From: Variovorax sp. OK212
GTDB lineage: Bacteria; Pseudomonadota; Gammaproteobacteria; Burkholderiales; Burkholderiaceae_C
Assembly: GCF_900112425.1 (NCBI RefSeq)
Contig: NZ_FOLP01000002.1
Location: 558,001 to 622,000 of the forward strand
Direction: 5' to 3'
DNA: 64,000 nucleotides
The notes below the pieces were generated by a model, which was given only the letters and a program-made list of their open reading frames with translations, had not been told where the DNA came from and did not search any database. Shown here piece by piece: positions 18,118-29,472 of the stretch; the first letter of the stretch is position 1, and every line of letters begins with the position of its first letter. The position numbers were made by a program, and so were the translations under genes.

Positions 18118-19419
18118 ATGCCACACGTCCATGATCTGGTCGGGATCGGGTTCGGCCCGTCCAACATCGCCCTGGCCATCGCCCTCGAGGAGAAGCGCCA
18201 CGCGGGCCGGCCGCTCGACGCGCTGTTCATCGAGAAGCAGCTGAGCTTCGCCTGGCATCCGCACATGCTGCTGGACCACGCGCACATGCAGATCTCCTTC
18301 CTGAAGGACCTGGCGACGCTGCGCAACCCGACCAGCCGCTTCACTTTCGTCAACTACCTGCACGAAAAAGGCCGGCTGACCGACTTCGCCAACCTGAAGA
18401 GCTTCTTTCCCAGCCGCCACGAATTCAACGACTACCTCTCGTGGGCGGCCGAGCAGTTCGAGGACGCCTGCGCCTACGGCGAGGAGGTGTTCGAGGTGCT
18501 GCCCGAGGACCAGGGCGGCGAGGTGGCGCTGCTGCGCGTGCGCTCGCGCAACCACGCGGGCAAGCTGGTGGAGCGCCTGACGCGCAACCTCGTGGTCAGC
18601 ATCGGCGGCACGGCCAACATTCCCGATGGCTTTCGCACACTCCGCAACGACCCGCGCGTGTTCCATTCGAGCAGCTACCTGCAGGACATCGCGCAGCATC
18701 CGGAGGCCCGGCGCATTGCCGTGGTGGGCGCAGGGCAGAGCGCGGCCGAGATCTTCATGGACCTGCAGGGCCGCCCCGGCGCGCCGCAGGTCGACCTGGT
18801 CACGCGCGCCCGCTCGATCCGCCCGGCGGACGACAGCCCCTTCGTGAACGAGATCTTCAACGCCGAGTTCACCGACTACACCTTCAGCCGCTCCGAGGAC
18901 GAGCGCGCCGCGCTGCTCGACGAGTTCTGGCACACCAACTACGCGGTGGCCGACCTGGAGCTGATCCAGCAGATCTACAAGGCCTTCTACCAACAGCGCG
19001 TGACCGGCGGCAACCGCCTGCGCTTCCTGCGCCAGCACGGCATCCGCAACGTCGTGGCCGACGCCCAGGGGGTGCATCTCACGCTGTGGGACCAGAACGC
19101 CCAGCGCGAGCACGCCGTGCGCTACGACGCCGTGGTGCTCGCCACCGGCTATGCGCGCGAGCAGCACAAGGCCCTGCTGGCGCCGCTGGCGGGCTACCTG
19201 GGCGACTACACGGTCGACCGCCAGTACCGCCTGCAGGCCACGCCCGACTTCCATCCGGCCATCTACCTGCAGGGCGCCTGCGAGGATTCGCACGGCCTGA
19301 GCGACACCCTGTTGTCGGTCACCTCGGTCAGGACCGGCGAAATCGGCAGCGCCCTGCTGGCCACGCCGGCCGGCGCCGCGCAGCACCTGCGGCGGGAGGC
19401 CGAGGCCATCCAGACCTGA
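18118..19419 (+). CDS. L-ornithine N5-monooxygenase (PvdA type)
   Basis: A 433-residue flavin-dependent N-hydroxylating monooxygenase that converts L-ornithine to N5-hydroxyornithine with NADPH and oxygen. It shows the FAD fingerprint GIGFGPSNIALAIAL (residues about 9-23), the substrate-region motif QISFLKDLATLRNPTS, the NADPH motif VVGAGQSAAEIF (about residue 205) and the C-terminal ATGY. ATG 18118 is chosen, with AGGAG nine bases upstream. The gene has its own ECF-type promoter just before it and supplies substrate to the formyltransferase encoded upstream. Confidence 0.93.
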   Translation: MPHVHDLVGIGFGPSNIALAIALEEKRHAGRPLDALFIEKQLSFAWHPHMLLDHAHMQISFLKDLATLRNPTSRFTFVNYLHEKGRLTDFANLKSFFPSRHEFNDYLSWAAEQFEDACAYGEEVFEVLPEDQGGEVALLRVRSRNHAGKLVERLTRNLVVSIGGTANIPDGFRTLRNDPRVFHSSSYLQDIAQHPEARRIAVVGAGQSAAEIFMDLQGRPGAPQVDLVTRARSIRPADDSPFVNEIFNAEFTDYTFSRSEDERAALLDEFWHTNYAVADLELIQQIYKAFYQQRVTGGNRLRFLRQHGIRNVVADAQGVHLTLWDQNAQREHAVRYDAVVLATGYAREQHKALLAPLAGYLGDYTVDRQYRLQATPDFHPAIYLQGACEDSHGLSDTLLSVTSVRTGEIGSALLATPAGAAQHLRREAEAIQT

Positions 19420-19463
19420 AATTTCGCGGTGCGTGCGCGCTGACGAAAAAATGTGACGGGAAG

Positions 19464-19494
19464 GTGTCTCTGTTTGATGAGTTCGAACGTCTTA
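19464..19494 (+). promoter_or_regulatory. Second-class ECF-like promoter element before the TonB receptor
   Basis: A stretch beginning GTGTCTCTGTTTG and ending TCGAACGTCTTA. It agrees with a minus-strand element at 58065-58095 at 27 of its first 30 positions, without gaps. A CGTC (19488-19491) sits where a -10 core is expected, 16 bases after GTCTCT. It differs from the TGAACA class. Predicted leader about 90 bases. Confidence 0.65.
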
Positions 19495-19584
19495 CTCATA
19501 GATGCGCCATGGACCGGAAGTTGGGCCGGCGTCCGCACCTGAATGTGAATGCGTCGTAATTCAAAAAACTGGAGTTGCCTTTTT

Positions 19585-21963
19585 ATGCGTCCCCTGCCTC
19601 GTCAACATCTGCTGAATGCCGCGCTTGCCGCGGCGTTCGGTTCCGTTCTCACCGTCTGGGCCCCCGTGGTTTCGGCACAGGCTTCCGGCCAGGCCGTGGC
19701 GAAGGTGTTCGACGTGAAGGTGCCCTCGCAGGCCCTCGGCGCGGCGCTCAACGAGTTCTCGCGCCAGACCGGCGTGCAGGTGTTCGCCGCCGGCGAGGTG
19801 GTCGCCGGCACCAGTTCGCGCGCCGTCGAAGGCAAGCTGACGGTCGACCAGGCCCTGCGCCAGATGCTCACGGGCACCGCGCTGGAAGCCACGCGCACCG
19901 CCAACGGCGGCTTCGCGATCCGCCGCACCGCGGACATCCCCGCCTCCCAGAGCACCCTGCCCGCGGTGCAGGTGGTGGCCAGCGCCGAGGAATCGCCCAC
20001 CGGACCGGTGACCGGCTATGTCGCCCGCCGCAGCATCACGGCCACCAAGACCGACACGCCGGTGCTCGAAGTGCCGCAGTCGATCTCCATCATCGGCCGC
20101 GACGAAATGGAAGCCCGCGGCGCCCAGGACATCATGGACGCGATCCGCTACACGCCCGGCGTCACGACCAGCATGTACGGCCCCGACAACCGCGGCTGGG
20201 AAGACATCCTGCTGCGCGGCTTCGGCACCTACAACAGCAGCTACCGCGACGGCCTCGCGCAGACGCCGTTCAGCGTCAACTACTACATCTCCGAGCCCTA
20301 CTCGCTCGAGCGCGTCGAAGTGCTGCGCGGCCCGTCGTCGATGGTGTTCGGCCGCGGCGACGCCGGCGGCATCATCAACCGCGTGAGCAAGCAGCCCACC
20401 GGCGAGCCGATCCGCGAGATCGAGGTGCAGTACGGCAGCTTCCAGCGCAAGCAGCTGGCCTTCGATCTCGGCGACCGCATCGGCAACACCGACCTGAGCT
20501 ACCGGCTGGTGGGCGTCTCGCTCGACAGCAACGACCAGGACCGCTACTCCGACGGCCAGAAGCTCAACCGCACGCGCGCGTACCTCGCGCCGTCGGTGCG
20601 CTGGCAACCCAACGCCGACACCTCCCTCACGGTGTTCGGTGAATTCCTCAAGAACCGCTCGGGCGAGGACCCCTACTACATCAACGCCAACGGCCGCTTC
20701 ACCAACGTGAAGATGGGCGACCCGAGCTTCAGCGGCATCAAGCAGGAACAGGCATCGCTGGGCTACCGCTTCGAGACCAAGCTCGCCCAGGACTGGACAC
20801 TGCGCCAGAGCTTGCGATACACCACCATCGCGCTCGACCGGCGCGTGGTCTGGGCCGATTCGGCCGCCGAGGACGAGCGCACCATCTACCGCATCGCGCG
20901 CACGTGGAACGACCCGCTCAAGCAAAGCGTGTTCGACACCAACGTGCAGGGCAAGGTGCGCGCGGGCATCACGGAACACACGCTGCTGTTCGGCGTCGAC
21001 TGGAACGAGCTGAAGGGCAAGTCACGCCAATTCCGCGGCGCCGCGCCCGACCTGGACCTGTACCTCCCGGTCTACAACCAGCTGGTGACGCCGCCCACCG
21101 ATCCGCTGCAGAACTACCGGCAGACGACGCGCCAGATCGGCATCTACGCGCAGGACCAGATCAAGATCGCCGACAAGTGGATCGTCACGCTGGGCGGCCG
21201 CCAGGACCGCGTGACCTCGATCACCGACGACATCCTGAACACGACCTACACCAAGAACCGCGACGACGCCTTCAGCGGACGCGCCGGCCTGACCTACCTG
21301 GCGGGCAACGGCTGGGCGCCCTACCTGAGCTACAGCGAATCCTTCCTGCCCAACAGCGGCGTGGACGGCAACAACGAACCCTTCAAGCCCAGCCGCGGCA
21401 AGCAGGTGGAAGTCGGCCTCAAGTACCAGCCCGAAGGCACCCGCACCTCGTTCACCGCCGCGGTGTTCGACCTGCGCAAGACCAACGTGGTGACGTACGA
21501 CCCGGTGACCTTCGAAGGCCGCCAGATCGGCAAGCAGCGCTCGCGCGGCCTCGAGCTCGAGGCCAAGGGCGAACTCGCGCCGGGCCTGAACATCGCCGCC
21601 TCGTACACCTGGCTGGACATGAAGGTGCTCAACAGCGCCGACCCGGACGAACTCGGCAAGATCCCGCCGCTGGTGCCCAAGCAGTCCGCCTCGGTCTGGC
21701 TGGACTACACGCTGGGCAACGGCCTGGGCTTCGGCGGCGGCGTGCGCTACATCGGCAAGCGCCAGAACGACGAGCACAACACATCCTATGAACGCGGCGT
21801 GACCGTCGCCGACGCGGCCGTGCACTACGAGACCGGCCCGTGGCGCCTCGCACTCAACGTCACCAACCTCTTCAACAAGAAGTACTTCTCGATCTGCTAT
21901 CACGGCGAGTGCTACCGCGGCAACGAACGCGCGGTGACCATGACGGCACGCTACAAGTTCTGA
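19585..21963 (+). CDS. TonB-dependent ferric siderophore receptor with STN signalling domain
   Basis: A 792-residue outer-membrane receptor. After a signal peptide (ending VSAQA) comes the STN domain (residues about 48-110, VPSQALGAALNEFSRQTGV and the repeat LTVDQALRQML), which in FecA and FpvA signals to FecR. The plug follows (TPVLEVPQSISIIGRDEM, then LRGFGTYNSSYRDGL) and then a 22-strand barrel ending in the required terminal Phe (TARYKF). With the FecI/FecR pair at 5345-7062 it forms a complete cell-surface signalling chain. ATG 19585, with GGAG 10 bases before it, is preferred to an upstream in-frame ATG at 19549. It converges with the NRPS operon. Confidence 0.93.
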   Translation: MRPLPRQHLLNAALAAAFGSVLTVWAPVVSAQASGQAVAKVFDVKVPSQALGAALNEFSRQTGVQVFAAGEVVAGTSSRAVEGKLTVDQALRQMLTGTALEATRTANGGFAIRRTADIPASQSTLPAVQVVASAEESPTGPVTGYVARRSITATKTDTPVLEVPQSISIIGRDEMEARGAQDIMDAIRYTPGVTTSMYGPDNRGWEDILLRGFGTYNSSYRDGLAQTPFSVNYYISEPYSLERVEVLRGPSSMVFGRGDAGGIINRVSKQPTGEPIREIEVQYGSFQRKQLAFDLGDRIGNTDLSYRLVGVSLDSNDQDRYSDGQKLNRTRAYLAPSVRWQPNADTSLTVFGEFLKNRSGEDPYYINANGRFTNVKMGDPSFSGIKQEQASLGYRFETKLAQDWTLRQSLRYTTIALDRRVVWADSAAEDERTIYRIARTWNDPLKQSVFDTNVQGKVRAGITEHTLLFGVDWNELKGKSRQFRGAAPDLDLYLPVYNQLVTPPTDPLQNYRQTTRQIGIYAQDQIKIADKWIVTLGGRQDRVTSITDDILNTTYTKNRDDAFSGRAGLTYLAGNGWAPYLSYSESFLPNSGVDGNNEPFKPSRGKQVEVGLKYQPEGTRTSFTAAVFDLRKTNVVTYDPVTFEGRQIGKQRSRGLELEAKGELAPGLNIAASYTWLDMKVLNSADPDELGKIPPLVPKQSASVWLDYTLGNGLGFGGGVRYIGKRQNDEHNTSYERGVTVADAAVHYETGPWRLALNVTNLFNKKYFSICYHGECYRGNERAVTMTARYKF

Positions 21964-22012
21964 TGCCGCGCGGCGCCACGCGCGCCGCCTCCTCATCGCT
22001 GTCACACGACCA

Positions 22013-22045
22013 TCGGCCCCCGCCGCCTTGCGCGCCGGGGGCCGA
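22013..22045. terminator. Bidirectional terminator between receptor gene and NRPS operon
   Basis: TCGGCCCCCG (22013-22022) and CGGGGGCCGA (22036-22045) form a perfect 10-bp GC-rich stem in the 105-base gap between the convergent receptor gene and the end of the biosynthetic operon. Only a short T run follows on the plus strand. Confidence 0.6.
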
Positions 22046-22068
22046 ATCGTTTGAATGCGACCGCAGCG

Positions 22069-25000
22069 TCAGGCCGACTCTGCAGCTTCCTCTTGCGCTT
22101 GCCGCACCTCGGCAAGTGCCTCGCGCACCGCCTCGAACAGCCCGGCGTCGCGCACGATCCCCTGGTGGTTCGTGTCGACGTCCGTGCCCACGCGCGCACG
22201 GCCGCGCAGTTCGTGCAGCAGCTGCACGCGGTCCTGCGCGGTGCGCCCCCTGCTCCACCAGACGTGCGCTTCGGCCTGCAGCACCGGCAGCGCGGGCATT
22301 GCCGCGGTGGCCGCATTGAAGCGGCGCGACATCGCGATGCGCTCGCCGACGTCCACCTCTCCCATGTCGATGCCGAGCGTGCCCAGGATCTCGGCCACGG
22401 CGCGGTCGACCACCGCGTCGGACGCATTGCGGATCGACTCGAAGCGATCGAGCAGCGCGTCGACCTGCGCCTTGCCCGCGCTCTCGTAGGCCAGGTCGGC
22501 AACGAACTGCCGCAGCTCGTCGTACCAGTCGCCCGCGTCGAAACTGTCGTCCATCACGAAGCTGTCCACCAGGCCCACGAAACTCACGGCCACACCCTGG
22601 CGCTCGAGCACGTGCGCCACGTGCACGGCCATGACCGTGCCCAGCGACCACCCGAGCAACGCGATCGCGCCCACGGGATGCGCGGCACGGATGCGCTCGG
22701 CATAGCGCTCGGCCATCTGCCCGACCGACTCGGGCAAGGGCAGCCCGCTGTAGCTCACGCCGTAGACCGCGCGGCTGCCCTCGAGATGGCGCGCCAGCGG
22801 CTGGTAGTCGAACGCGTTGCGCAGGCCGGGCGCAATGCAGAACAGGGGCACGGCGCCGGGCGGCTGCGTGGCCTCGTTCAGGCGCTCGACCGCCTCGCGC
22901 GCACGCCCGGTGTCGCTCGAAGCCGTGAGCCGCGCCAGCGTCGGCTTCTGGAGCAGGTCCTGCAGGGAGAACTTCATCCGCGGATCCTGCGTCCGCTGGA
23001 TGTGCGCGAGCAGCTTGAGCGCCACCAGCGAATCGCCGCCGAGCTCGAAGAAGTTGTCGTGGCGGCCGACCCGCGGCACGTCCAGCACCTCGGCCCAGAT
23101 TGCCGCCAGCGCCTCCTCGAGCGCGCCGCGCGGCGCCTCGCAGGCCTTGTCGATCGCAAAGGCCGGCGCGGGCAGCGCCTTGCGCTCCACCTTGCCGTTC
23201 GGGTTCAGCGGCAGCGCGTCGAGCACCACGAGCGCCGAAGGCACCATGTGCTCGGGCAGCGTGTCGCCCAGCCGCGCACGCAGCGCCGGCGGCGCAAGCG
23301 ACTGGCCCGGTTGCAGCGAGACATAGCCCACCAGCCGCGCACCCGCCGGGCCTTCGTCGGCCACCACCACGGCCTCGCGCACCTCGGGCTGCGCCAGCAG
23401 CAGCGCCTCGATCTCGCCCAGCTCGATGCGGAACCCGCGGATCTTCACCTGGTGGTCGATGCGCCCGATGAACTCGAGCTGGCCCTCGTGGTTCCAGCGC
23501 ACGAGGTCGCCGGTGCGGTAGAGCCGCCCGCCCCGGTCGTCGAACGGGTCCGCGACGAAGCGCTCGGCGCTCAGCCCGGCGCGCCCCAGGTAGCCGCGCG
23601 CCAGCCCGTTGCCGCCGAGGTACAGCTCGCCGACCGCGCCCAGCGGCACCCGCTCCATGTCGGGGCCGAGCACGACCGCATGGCGCTCGCCCACCACACG
23701 CCCGATCGGCGCGCAGTTCCACGCGCCCCGCTCCTCGGCATCGGCGCTCCACACGCAGGGCGTGACCACGCATTCGGTCGGCCCGTAGGCATTGAACAGG
23801 CGCCGCGGCGCGAAGGCCTCGGCGGCGGCGCGGAAATCGGGGTTCGCCCAGGCTTCGCCGCCCGCGATGCACATCTTCACGCCGGGCAGCCCGCCGGACG
23901 GCGCCCCTGTCATCTCCGCCAGTTCGGCCAACGCCGCCTGCGCCAGGTGGCGCATGTAGGCCGGCGCGAAATACAGCACGTTGACCTCGGTGCGCCGCGC
24001 CAGCGCGAGCAAGTCGCCAGGCGACTGCTTGCCGGGCGGCGGCAGCACGATCGACGCACCCACGCCCAGCGGCAGCAGCCACTGCTCGCCGGCCGCATCG
24101 AAGTTGATCGACGCGAACTGCAGCAGCCGGTCGGTGCGCGCCAGGCCGTACACCCCGGCAACGGACCGCATGTGCATCGCGAGCGGCCCGTGCGCCACGG
24201 CCACGCCCTTGGAACGCCCCGTGGACCCCGAGGTGTAGATCACGTAGGCCACGTTCTGCGCGTGCAGGCGCACGGCCAGGCCATGCCCGGGTTCGGCGCG
24301 GGTGTCGATGCGGTCGACCACGAGCGACACGATGCCCGGCCCCTGCGGCGCGCGCGCCTGGACCGCGCTGTGCGTCAGCACGACGGCGACGGCGCTGTCC
24401 TGCACCATGTGGGCCAGCCTGTCGGCCGGGTAGTCGGGGTCGAGCGGCACATAGGCACCGCCCGCCTTCAGGATGGCCAGCAGGCCGATGAACATGTCGG
24501 CGCCGCGAGGCATCGCAATGCCCACCCTCACCTCCGGCCCGATGCCGCGCCGCACCAGCGCATGCGCCAGCCGGTTCGCCTGCACGTCGAGTTCGCGGTA
24601 GCTCAGCACGCGCTCGCCGTCGATGAGTGCCACCGCGTCCGGGTACCGCGCCGCCTGCTGTTCGAATTGCCGATGCGCCAGCGCCGGGTCGTGCATGCCC
24701 TGGTCCTGCCTTTGCGAGGGCTGGGCAGGCTGGACGGACTGCGTGCCCGGCATGTCCCGCGCGTCGAACAGCTCGATGTCCCCCACGCGCAGCTGCGGCG
24801 CATCGGCCAGGGCCTGCAGCAGCAGCTGGTAGTGCGCCGCCATGCGCTGCATGGTGGCCGGCTCGAACAGCTCGCGGGCGTAGGTCAGTGTCACGTGGAC
24901 GCCGCCGCGCTCGTCTTCCAGCAGTTCGAGCGTGAGTTCGAACTGCACCGTGCGCTCGGCCAGCGCCTGGTCGTGCAGCGTGAGGCCGGGCAGTTCGGCC

Positions 25001-28000
25001 AGTGCCTGCATGCGGCTGCGCTGGTGGTTCACCATCACCTGGAACAGCGGCGTGCGGCTGGCGTCGCGCTCGGGCTGCAGCGCGTCCACCAGTTGCTCGA
25101 AAGGCAGGTCCTGGTGCATCTGCGCACCCAGGGCCGTCTCGCGCGTCTGCAGGAACACCTCCTGCAAGGTCTTGCGGGCGTCGATGCGGCCGCGCAGCAC
25201 CTGCGTGTTCACGAAGAAGCCCACCATGCCTTCGGTGCCCGGGCGGTGGCGGTTGGCCACCGGCAGGCCGACGCGGATGTCGGGCTGGCCCGTGTGGCGG
25301 TGCAGCAGCACATGGAAGCAGGCCAGCAGCGCCATGAAGAGCGTGCCGCCCTGGGCCTGCGCCTGGCGTTGCAGGCGCTGCACCAGCGCGGCCGGCAAGG
25401 TGAGGCCGTGGTGCGCGGCCGCGTAGTGCGCGCGCGCCGGCCGGGGATGGTCGGCGGGCAGCCGCAGCACCGGCTGCTCGCCGCCGAGCTCCTGCTGCCA
25501 GTAGGCCAGCTGCCGCGCGCTCTCGCCGGCCTGGAGCCAGTCGCGCTGCCACACGGCGTAGTCGGCGTACTGCACCGGCAGCGGCGGCAGCGGGTTCGCC
25601 CGCCCCTGCACGCCGGCGCGGTAGAGCGCCACGAACTCGTCCACGATCACCTGCACCGACCAGCCGTCGGAGACGATGTGGTGCATCACCACCACCAGCA
25701 CGTGCGAGCGCGGCTCGAGCCGGATCAGCTCGACGCGCAGCAGCGGCCCGCGCCCGAGATCGAACGGCGTCTTGTGGGCCAGCCGCACCAGCGCGCGCGT
25801 CTCGTCCTCGCGCGCAATGGAGCCCAGCGCGCTCAGGTCGGCCAGCGGCACCTCGAAGCCGGGCGACGGCAGCACCACCTGGTCGGCCAGGCCGTCTTCG
25901 CGCGCACGGAACACCGTGCGCAGCGACTCGTGGCGCTGCACCAGGCTGCGAAAGCTCTCGCGCAGCACCTCGACGGACAGCACGCCCTCGAGCCTCAGGC
26001 CACCGGCCACGTGATAGACGGTGCTGGACGGGTCCAGCTGCCACAGGAACCACTGGCGCGCCTGGGCATGCGACAGCGGCAGCGCGCCCGCGCGCAGGTG
26101 CGGCGCGAGCCGGGCGATCGGAGCAATCGCAGCCACGGGCGCCAGCGACTCGGACGAAGAAAGTGCGTCGCCCGTTTCACCGCCGTCGCCTTCCACCGCC
26201 TCGCTCACGGCCGCCAGTGCCGCCACCGTCTGCCGCTCGAGCAGCTGCCGCGGCGTGACCCGGCGGCCCGCCGTGCGCAGCCGCGCGACGATCTGCAGGC
26301 TCAGGATCGAATCGCCGCCCAGCTCGAAGAAGTTGTCGTGGCGGCCCACGCGCGCCACGCCGAGCACCTGCGCCCACACGTGCGCCATCAACACCTCCGC
26401 CTCGCCCTGCGGCGGCGCATAGGCACTGTCGCCGGTGAACTCCGGCGAGGGCAAGGCCTTGCGGTCCAGCTTGCCGTTGGGGTTCAGCGGCAGCGCCTGC
26501 AGCACCACCAGCGCCGCGGGCACCATGTGCTCGGGCAAGGCCGCCGCGAGCCGCGCGCGCAGCGCGGCCGGCTCCATCGCGCAAGCGGCCTGCAGCGAGA
26601 CATAGCCGACGAGCCGCGCGCCCGCCGGCCCCTCGCCGGCCACGACCACCGCCTCGCGCACTTCGGGTTGCACCAGCAGCTGCGCCTCGACCTCGCCCAG
26701 CTCGATGCGAAAGCCCCGCACCTTCACCTGGTGGTCGATGCGCCCGAGGTACTCCAGCTGCCCGTCGCCGTTCCAGCGAACCAGGTCGCCGGTGCGGTAG
26801 AGGCGCGCGCCTTCGCCGCCGAACGGATCGGCCACGAATTTCTCGGCGCTCAGCGCCGGGCGTCCCAGGTAGCCGCGCGCCAGCAGGTCGCCGCCGATGC
26901 AGAGCTCGCCCGCCGCGCCCTGCCGCACCAGCGACAGGTCGGGGCCCACCACGCGCAGCGCGCGGCCGGCCAATGCGCGGCCGATGGGCATCTGGCGCGG
27001 CAGCGGCGCCTGTGCATGCAGGCTGGCCGTGCAGTCGAGCGTCGAGGCCGTGACGACCGCTTCGGTCGGGCCGTACGCGTTGATCACCGCCACATGCCCG
27101 AGCCCTGCCCGGCGCCAGGCATGCAGCCCCTCGCCCGACATCGCCTCGCCGCCCACGTGCACCTGGCGCAGCGCACCGAAGGGCCGCGGGCCGTGGCGCG
27201 CGAAGTCCTGCGCAAGCAACAGCCAGTACGGCGTGGTGAGGTCGGCGACGGTGATGCGCCGCGCCAGCAGCTCGCGGTAGAAGGTCTCGCTGTCCCACAG
27301 CGCCGTGCCGCGCAGCACGATGGCCGCGCCGGCGGCCAGGGGCGGAAAGACCTGCTCGATGAAGCTGTCGAAGTTCGGCGTCGAGAACTGCAGCACCCGG
27401 TCGGCCGGCGTCAATGCGCCGTAGCGAACGGTCTCCTGCACGTGCGCGGCCAGCGCCGCGTGCCCGATGCCCACGCCCTTCGGACGGCCGGTGGAACCCG
27501 AGGTGTAGATCAGGTAGGCCAGGCTGCCGCCGTGCAGCTCGCGCCGCGGGTCGTGCACCGGCTCGCCGGCAAGGTCCAGCGTGTCGAGCTGCAGCACCGC
27601 GAGCGACGCCCCGGCGGCAAAGCGATCGGCCAGCGACGACTGCGTGAGCACCAGCGCAACGCCGCTGTCACCGATCATGTAGGCCAGCCGCTCGGCGGGA
27701 TAGTCGGGGTCGAGCGGCACGTAGGCACCGCCCGCCTTCAGGATCGCGAGGATGCCCACGATCATGGCCGGCGAGCGCTCCACCGAAATGCCCACGCGCG
27801 ACTCCGCCGCGACGCCCAGCGCCACGAGCCGGTGCGCCAGGCGGTTGGCCTCGGCGTTGAGTTGCGCGTAGCTGCGCGTCTCGTCGCCGAAGACCAGCGC
27901 CGCGGCGTCCGGCTGCGCCTGCGCGCGGCGCTCGAACAGCCGGTGCACCGGTGCGTCGCCCGCATGCCGCAGCGTGTTGACGCCCTGGCTGCGAAGCGCG

Positions 28001-29472
28001 GCGCGCTCGGCCTCGTCAAGCAGGTCGATGTCGGCAAACAGCCGGTCCGGGTCGGCCGTGAGGGCTTCCAGCAAGCGCACGTAGCAGGCGGCCAGGCGCC
28101 TTGCCGTGGCCTGCGAGAACAGGTCGGTGTTGTATTCGAGCTGGGCACTGGCGCCCTTCGCGTCGATCTGGAAGTCCAGCGAGAGATCGAACTTCGCGCC
28201 GATGTGCTCGGCCTCCAGCAGCTGCGCGTGCGCATCGCCGAACCTGAGCTCGACGGCGGCATCCACCATCTGCACGCCGAACATCACCTGGAACAGCGGC
28301 GGCCGCGCGGCATCGCGCTGCACCTTGCGGCTGGCCAGCAGCACCTCGAACGGCAGGTCCGCATGCTGCAGCGCGGACAGCGCGTCGGCGCGCACCTGCC
28401 GGCAGATCTGCCGCAGGCTCAGCTGCGGGCCGAGCCGCGCCCTGAACACCTGCGTGGTGATGAAGAAGCCCAGCAGGTCGCGCACCTCGTCGCGATGGCG
28501 TCCCGCGTTGGGCGTGCCGATCGCGAAGTCGTTCTGCCCGCTGTACCAGCCCAGCAGCATCTGCCAGGTGGCCAGCAGGATCATGAACGGCGTGCACTTC
28601 TCGGCGCGGCAGAGCTTCTGCAGCGCGATGCTCAGCGGCGTGTCGAGCGCGAAGCCCAGCGTGGCGCCGTTGAAGGTCTGGCGCGGCCCGCGCACGCCGT
28701 CCACGGGCAGGTCCAGCGGCGGTACCTCGTCGCCCAGGTGCCGGTTCCAGTGCGCGAGCTGGCGCGCCAGCTCGTCGCCCTGCACGCGTTCGCGCTGCCA
28801 TACCGCGTAGTCGGCGTATTGCACCGGCAGCGCGGGCAGATGCACGTCGGCGCCGGTGCGCGAGGCGCGCTCGTAGGCCTCGGCAAGGTCCTTTGCCAGG
28901 ATCGGGTTCGACCAGGCGTCCGACACGATGTGGTGCAGGCACACGGCCAGCACATGCTCGGCGGGCCCCAGCGTGACCAGCCGCGCCACCAGCGCGGGCG
29001 CCACGCCCAGGTCGAACACGTGCAGCGCGGTGCGCCGAAGAATCTCGTCGACGCCCGCCTGCCGCGCGTCGTCCGCCAGCGCGCGGAGGTCGATGCGCTC
29101 CAGCGAAAAATCGACCCGCGGCTGCACCACCTGCACCGGCACGCCGTCGCGCTCGAAGAAGCGCGTGCGCAGGATGGCGTGGCGCCCGATCACCGCGCGG
29201 AACGCACGCTCCAGCGCGGCCGCATCCACCGCGCCGCGCAGCCGGAACATGCGCGGCAGGTTGTAGGCCGTCAGGCCCGGCTCCAGGCTCTGCAGGAACC
29301 AAAGCTGCTCCTGCGCGCAGGAAAGGGGCGCCTCCTCGCCCTCGGGAACCCGGCGCACGATCCGGTCTTCTTCTTCGTCGTCCTCGTCGTCGAGCCAGGC
29401 CGGGTCTGCGGGGACGCGTTGCGCTGCGTGGGTGCTGCTGTTCATCGATGTTCCGTGCGGCGGGCGCGTCAT
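22069..29472 (-). CDS. NRPS, terminal two modules with thioesterase (C-A-T-C-A-T-TE)
   Basis: A 2467-residue last enzyme of the assembly line. Order: C1 (active site HHIVSDA near residue 180), A1 ([11 protein letters not shown] near 656), T1 (LGGDSI near 1052), C2 (HHIVSDG near 1262), A2 ([11 protein letters not shown] near 1745), T2 (LGGDSL near 2147), TE (GWSLG near 2274). By alignment to GrsA I read the pocket of A1 as D-S-E-D-H-G-A-V-T and of A2 as D-A-E-Y-I-G-A-V-T. I do not recognise either exactly; the shared Glu at the third position also occurs in pockets for hydroxyornithine and basic residues, so both probably take N5-formyl-N5-hydroxyornithine or a relative. The ATG at 29472 overlaps the upstream stop (ATGA). 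No epimerase domain is present. Confidence 0.93.
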   Translation of the reverse strand: MTRPPHGTSMNSSTHAAQRVPADPAWLDDEDDEEEDRIVRRVPEGEEAPLSCAQEQLWFLQSLEPGLTAYNLPRMFRLRGAVDAAALERAFRAVIGRHAILRTRFFERDGVPVQVVQPRVDFSLERIDLRALADDARQAGVDEILRRTALHVFDLGVAPALVARLVTLGPAEHVLAVCLHHIVSDAWSNPILAKDLAEAYERASRTGADVHLPALPVQYADYAVWQRERVQGDELARQLAHWNRHLGDEVPPLDLPVDGVRGPRQTFNGATLGFALDTPLSIALQKLCRAEKCTPFMILLATWQMLLGWYSGQNDFAIGTPNAGRHRDEVRDLLGFFITTQVFRARLGPQLSLRQICRQVRADALSALQHADLPFEVLLASRKVQRDAARPPLFQVMFGVQMVDAAVELRFGDAHAQLLEAEHIGAKFDLSLDFQIDAKGASAQLEYNTDLFSQATARRLAACYVRLLEALTADPDRLFADIDLLDEAERAALRSQGVNTLRHAGDAPVHRLFERRAQAQPDAAALVFGDETRSYAQLNAEANRLAHRLVALGVAAESRVGISVERSPAMIVGILAILKAGGAYVPLDPDYPAERLAYMIGDSGVALVLTQSSLADRFAAGASLAVLQLDTLDLAGEPVHDPRRELHGGSLAYLIYTSGSTGRPKGVGIGHAALAAHVQETVRYGALTPADRVLQFSTPNFDSFIEQVFPPLAAGAAIVLRGTALWDSETFYRELLARRITVADLTTPYWLLLAQDFARHGPRPFGALRQVHVGGEAMSGEGLHAWRRAGLGHVAVINAYGPTEAVVTASTLDCTASLHAQAPLPRQMPIGRALAGRALRVVGPDLSLVRQGAAGELCIGGDLLARGYLGRPALSAEKFVADPFGGEGARLYRTGDLVRWNGDGQLEYLGRIDHQVKVRGFRIELGEVEAQLLVQPEVREAVVVAGEGPAGARLVGYVSLQAACAMEPAALRARLAAALPEHMVPAALVVLQALPLNPNGKLDRKALPSPEFTGDSAYAPPQGEAEVLMAHVWAQVLGVARVGRHDNFFELGGDSILSLQIVARLRTAGRRVTPRQLLERQTVAALAAVSEAVEGDGGETGDALSSSESLAPVAAIAPIARLAPHLRAGALPLSHAQARQWFLWQLDPSSTVYHVAGGLRLEGVLSVEVLRESFRSLVQRHESLRTVFRAREDGLADQVVLPSPGFEVPLADLSALGSIAREDETRALVRLAHKTPFDLGRGPLLRVELIRLEPRSHVLVVVMHHIVSDGWSVQVIVDEFVALYRAGVQGRANPLPPLPVQYADYAVWQRDWLQAGESARQLAYWQQELGGEQPVLRLPADHPRPARAHYAAAHHGLTLPAALVQRLQRQAQAQGGTLFMALLACFHVLLHRHTGQPDIRVGLPVANRHRPGTEGMVGFFVNTQVLRGRIDARKTLQEVFLQTRETALGAQMHQDLPFEQLVDALQPERDASRTPLFQVMVNHQRSRMQALAELPGLTLHDQALAERTVQFELTLELLEDERGGVHVTLTYARELFEPATMQRMAAHYQLLLQALADAPQLRVGDIELFDARDMPGTQSVQPAQPSQRQDQGMHDPALAHRQFEQQAARYPDAVALIDGERVLSYRELDVQANRLAHALVRRGIGPEVRVGIAMPRGADMFIGLLAILKAGGAYVPLDPDYPADRLAHMVQDSAVAVVLTHSAVQARAPQGPGIVSLVVDRIDTRAEPGHGLAVRLHAQNVAYVIYTSGSTGRSKGVAVAHGPLAMHMRSVAGVYGLARTDRLLQFASINFDAAGEQWLLPLGVGASIVLPPPGKQSPGDLLALARRTEVNVLYFAPAYMRHLAQAALAELAEMTGAPSGGLPGVKMCIAGGEAWANPDFRAAAEAFAPRRLFNAYGPTECVVTPCVWSADAEERGAWNCAPIGRVVGERHAVVLGPDMERVPLGAVGELYLGGNGLARGYLGRAGLSAERFVADPFDDRGGRLYRTGDLVRWNHEGQLEFIGRIDHQVKIRGFRIELGEIEALLLAQPEVREAVVVADEGPAGARLVGYVSLQPGQSLAPPALRARLGDTLPEHMVPSALVVLDALPLNPNGKVERKALPAPAFAIDKACEAPRGALEEALAAIWAEVLDVPRVGRHDNFFELGGDSLVALKLLAHIQRTQDPRMKFSLQDLLQKPTLARLTASSDTGRAREAVERLNEATQPPGAVPLFCIAPGLRNAFDYQPLARHLEGSRAVYGVSYSGLPLPESVGQMAERYAERIRAAHPVGAIALLGWSLGTVMAVHVAHVLERQGVAVSFVGLVDSFVMDDSFDAGDWYDELRQFVADLAYESAGKAQVDALLDRFESIRNASDAVVDRAVAEILGTLGIDMGEVDVGERIAMSRRFNAATAAMPALPVLQAEAHVWWSRGRTAQDRVQLLHELRGRARVGTDVDTNHQGIVRDAGLFEAVREALAEVRQAQEEAAESA

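Noticed and set aside
19418..19442. TGAAAT followed by a GC-rich spacer as a further TGAACA-class promoter before the TonB receptor
   Set aside because: No CGTC at the required 15-base spacing; the conserved second-class element just downstream explains the promoter better.
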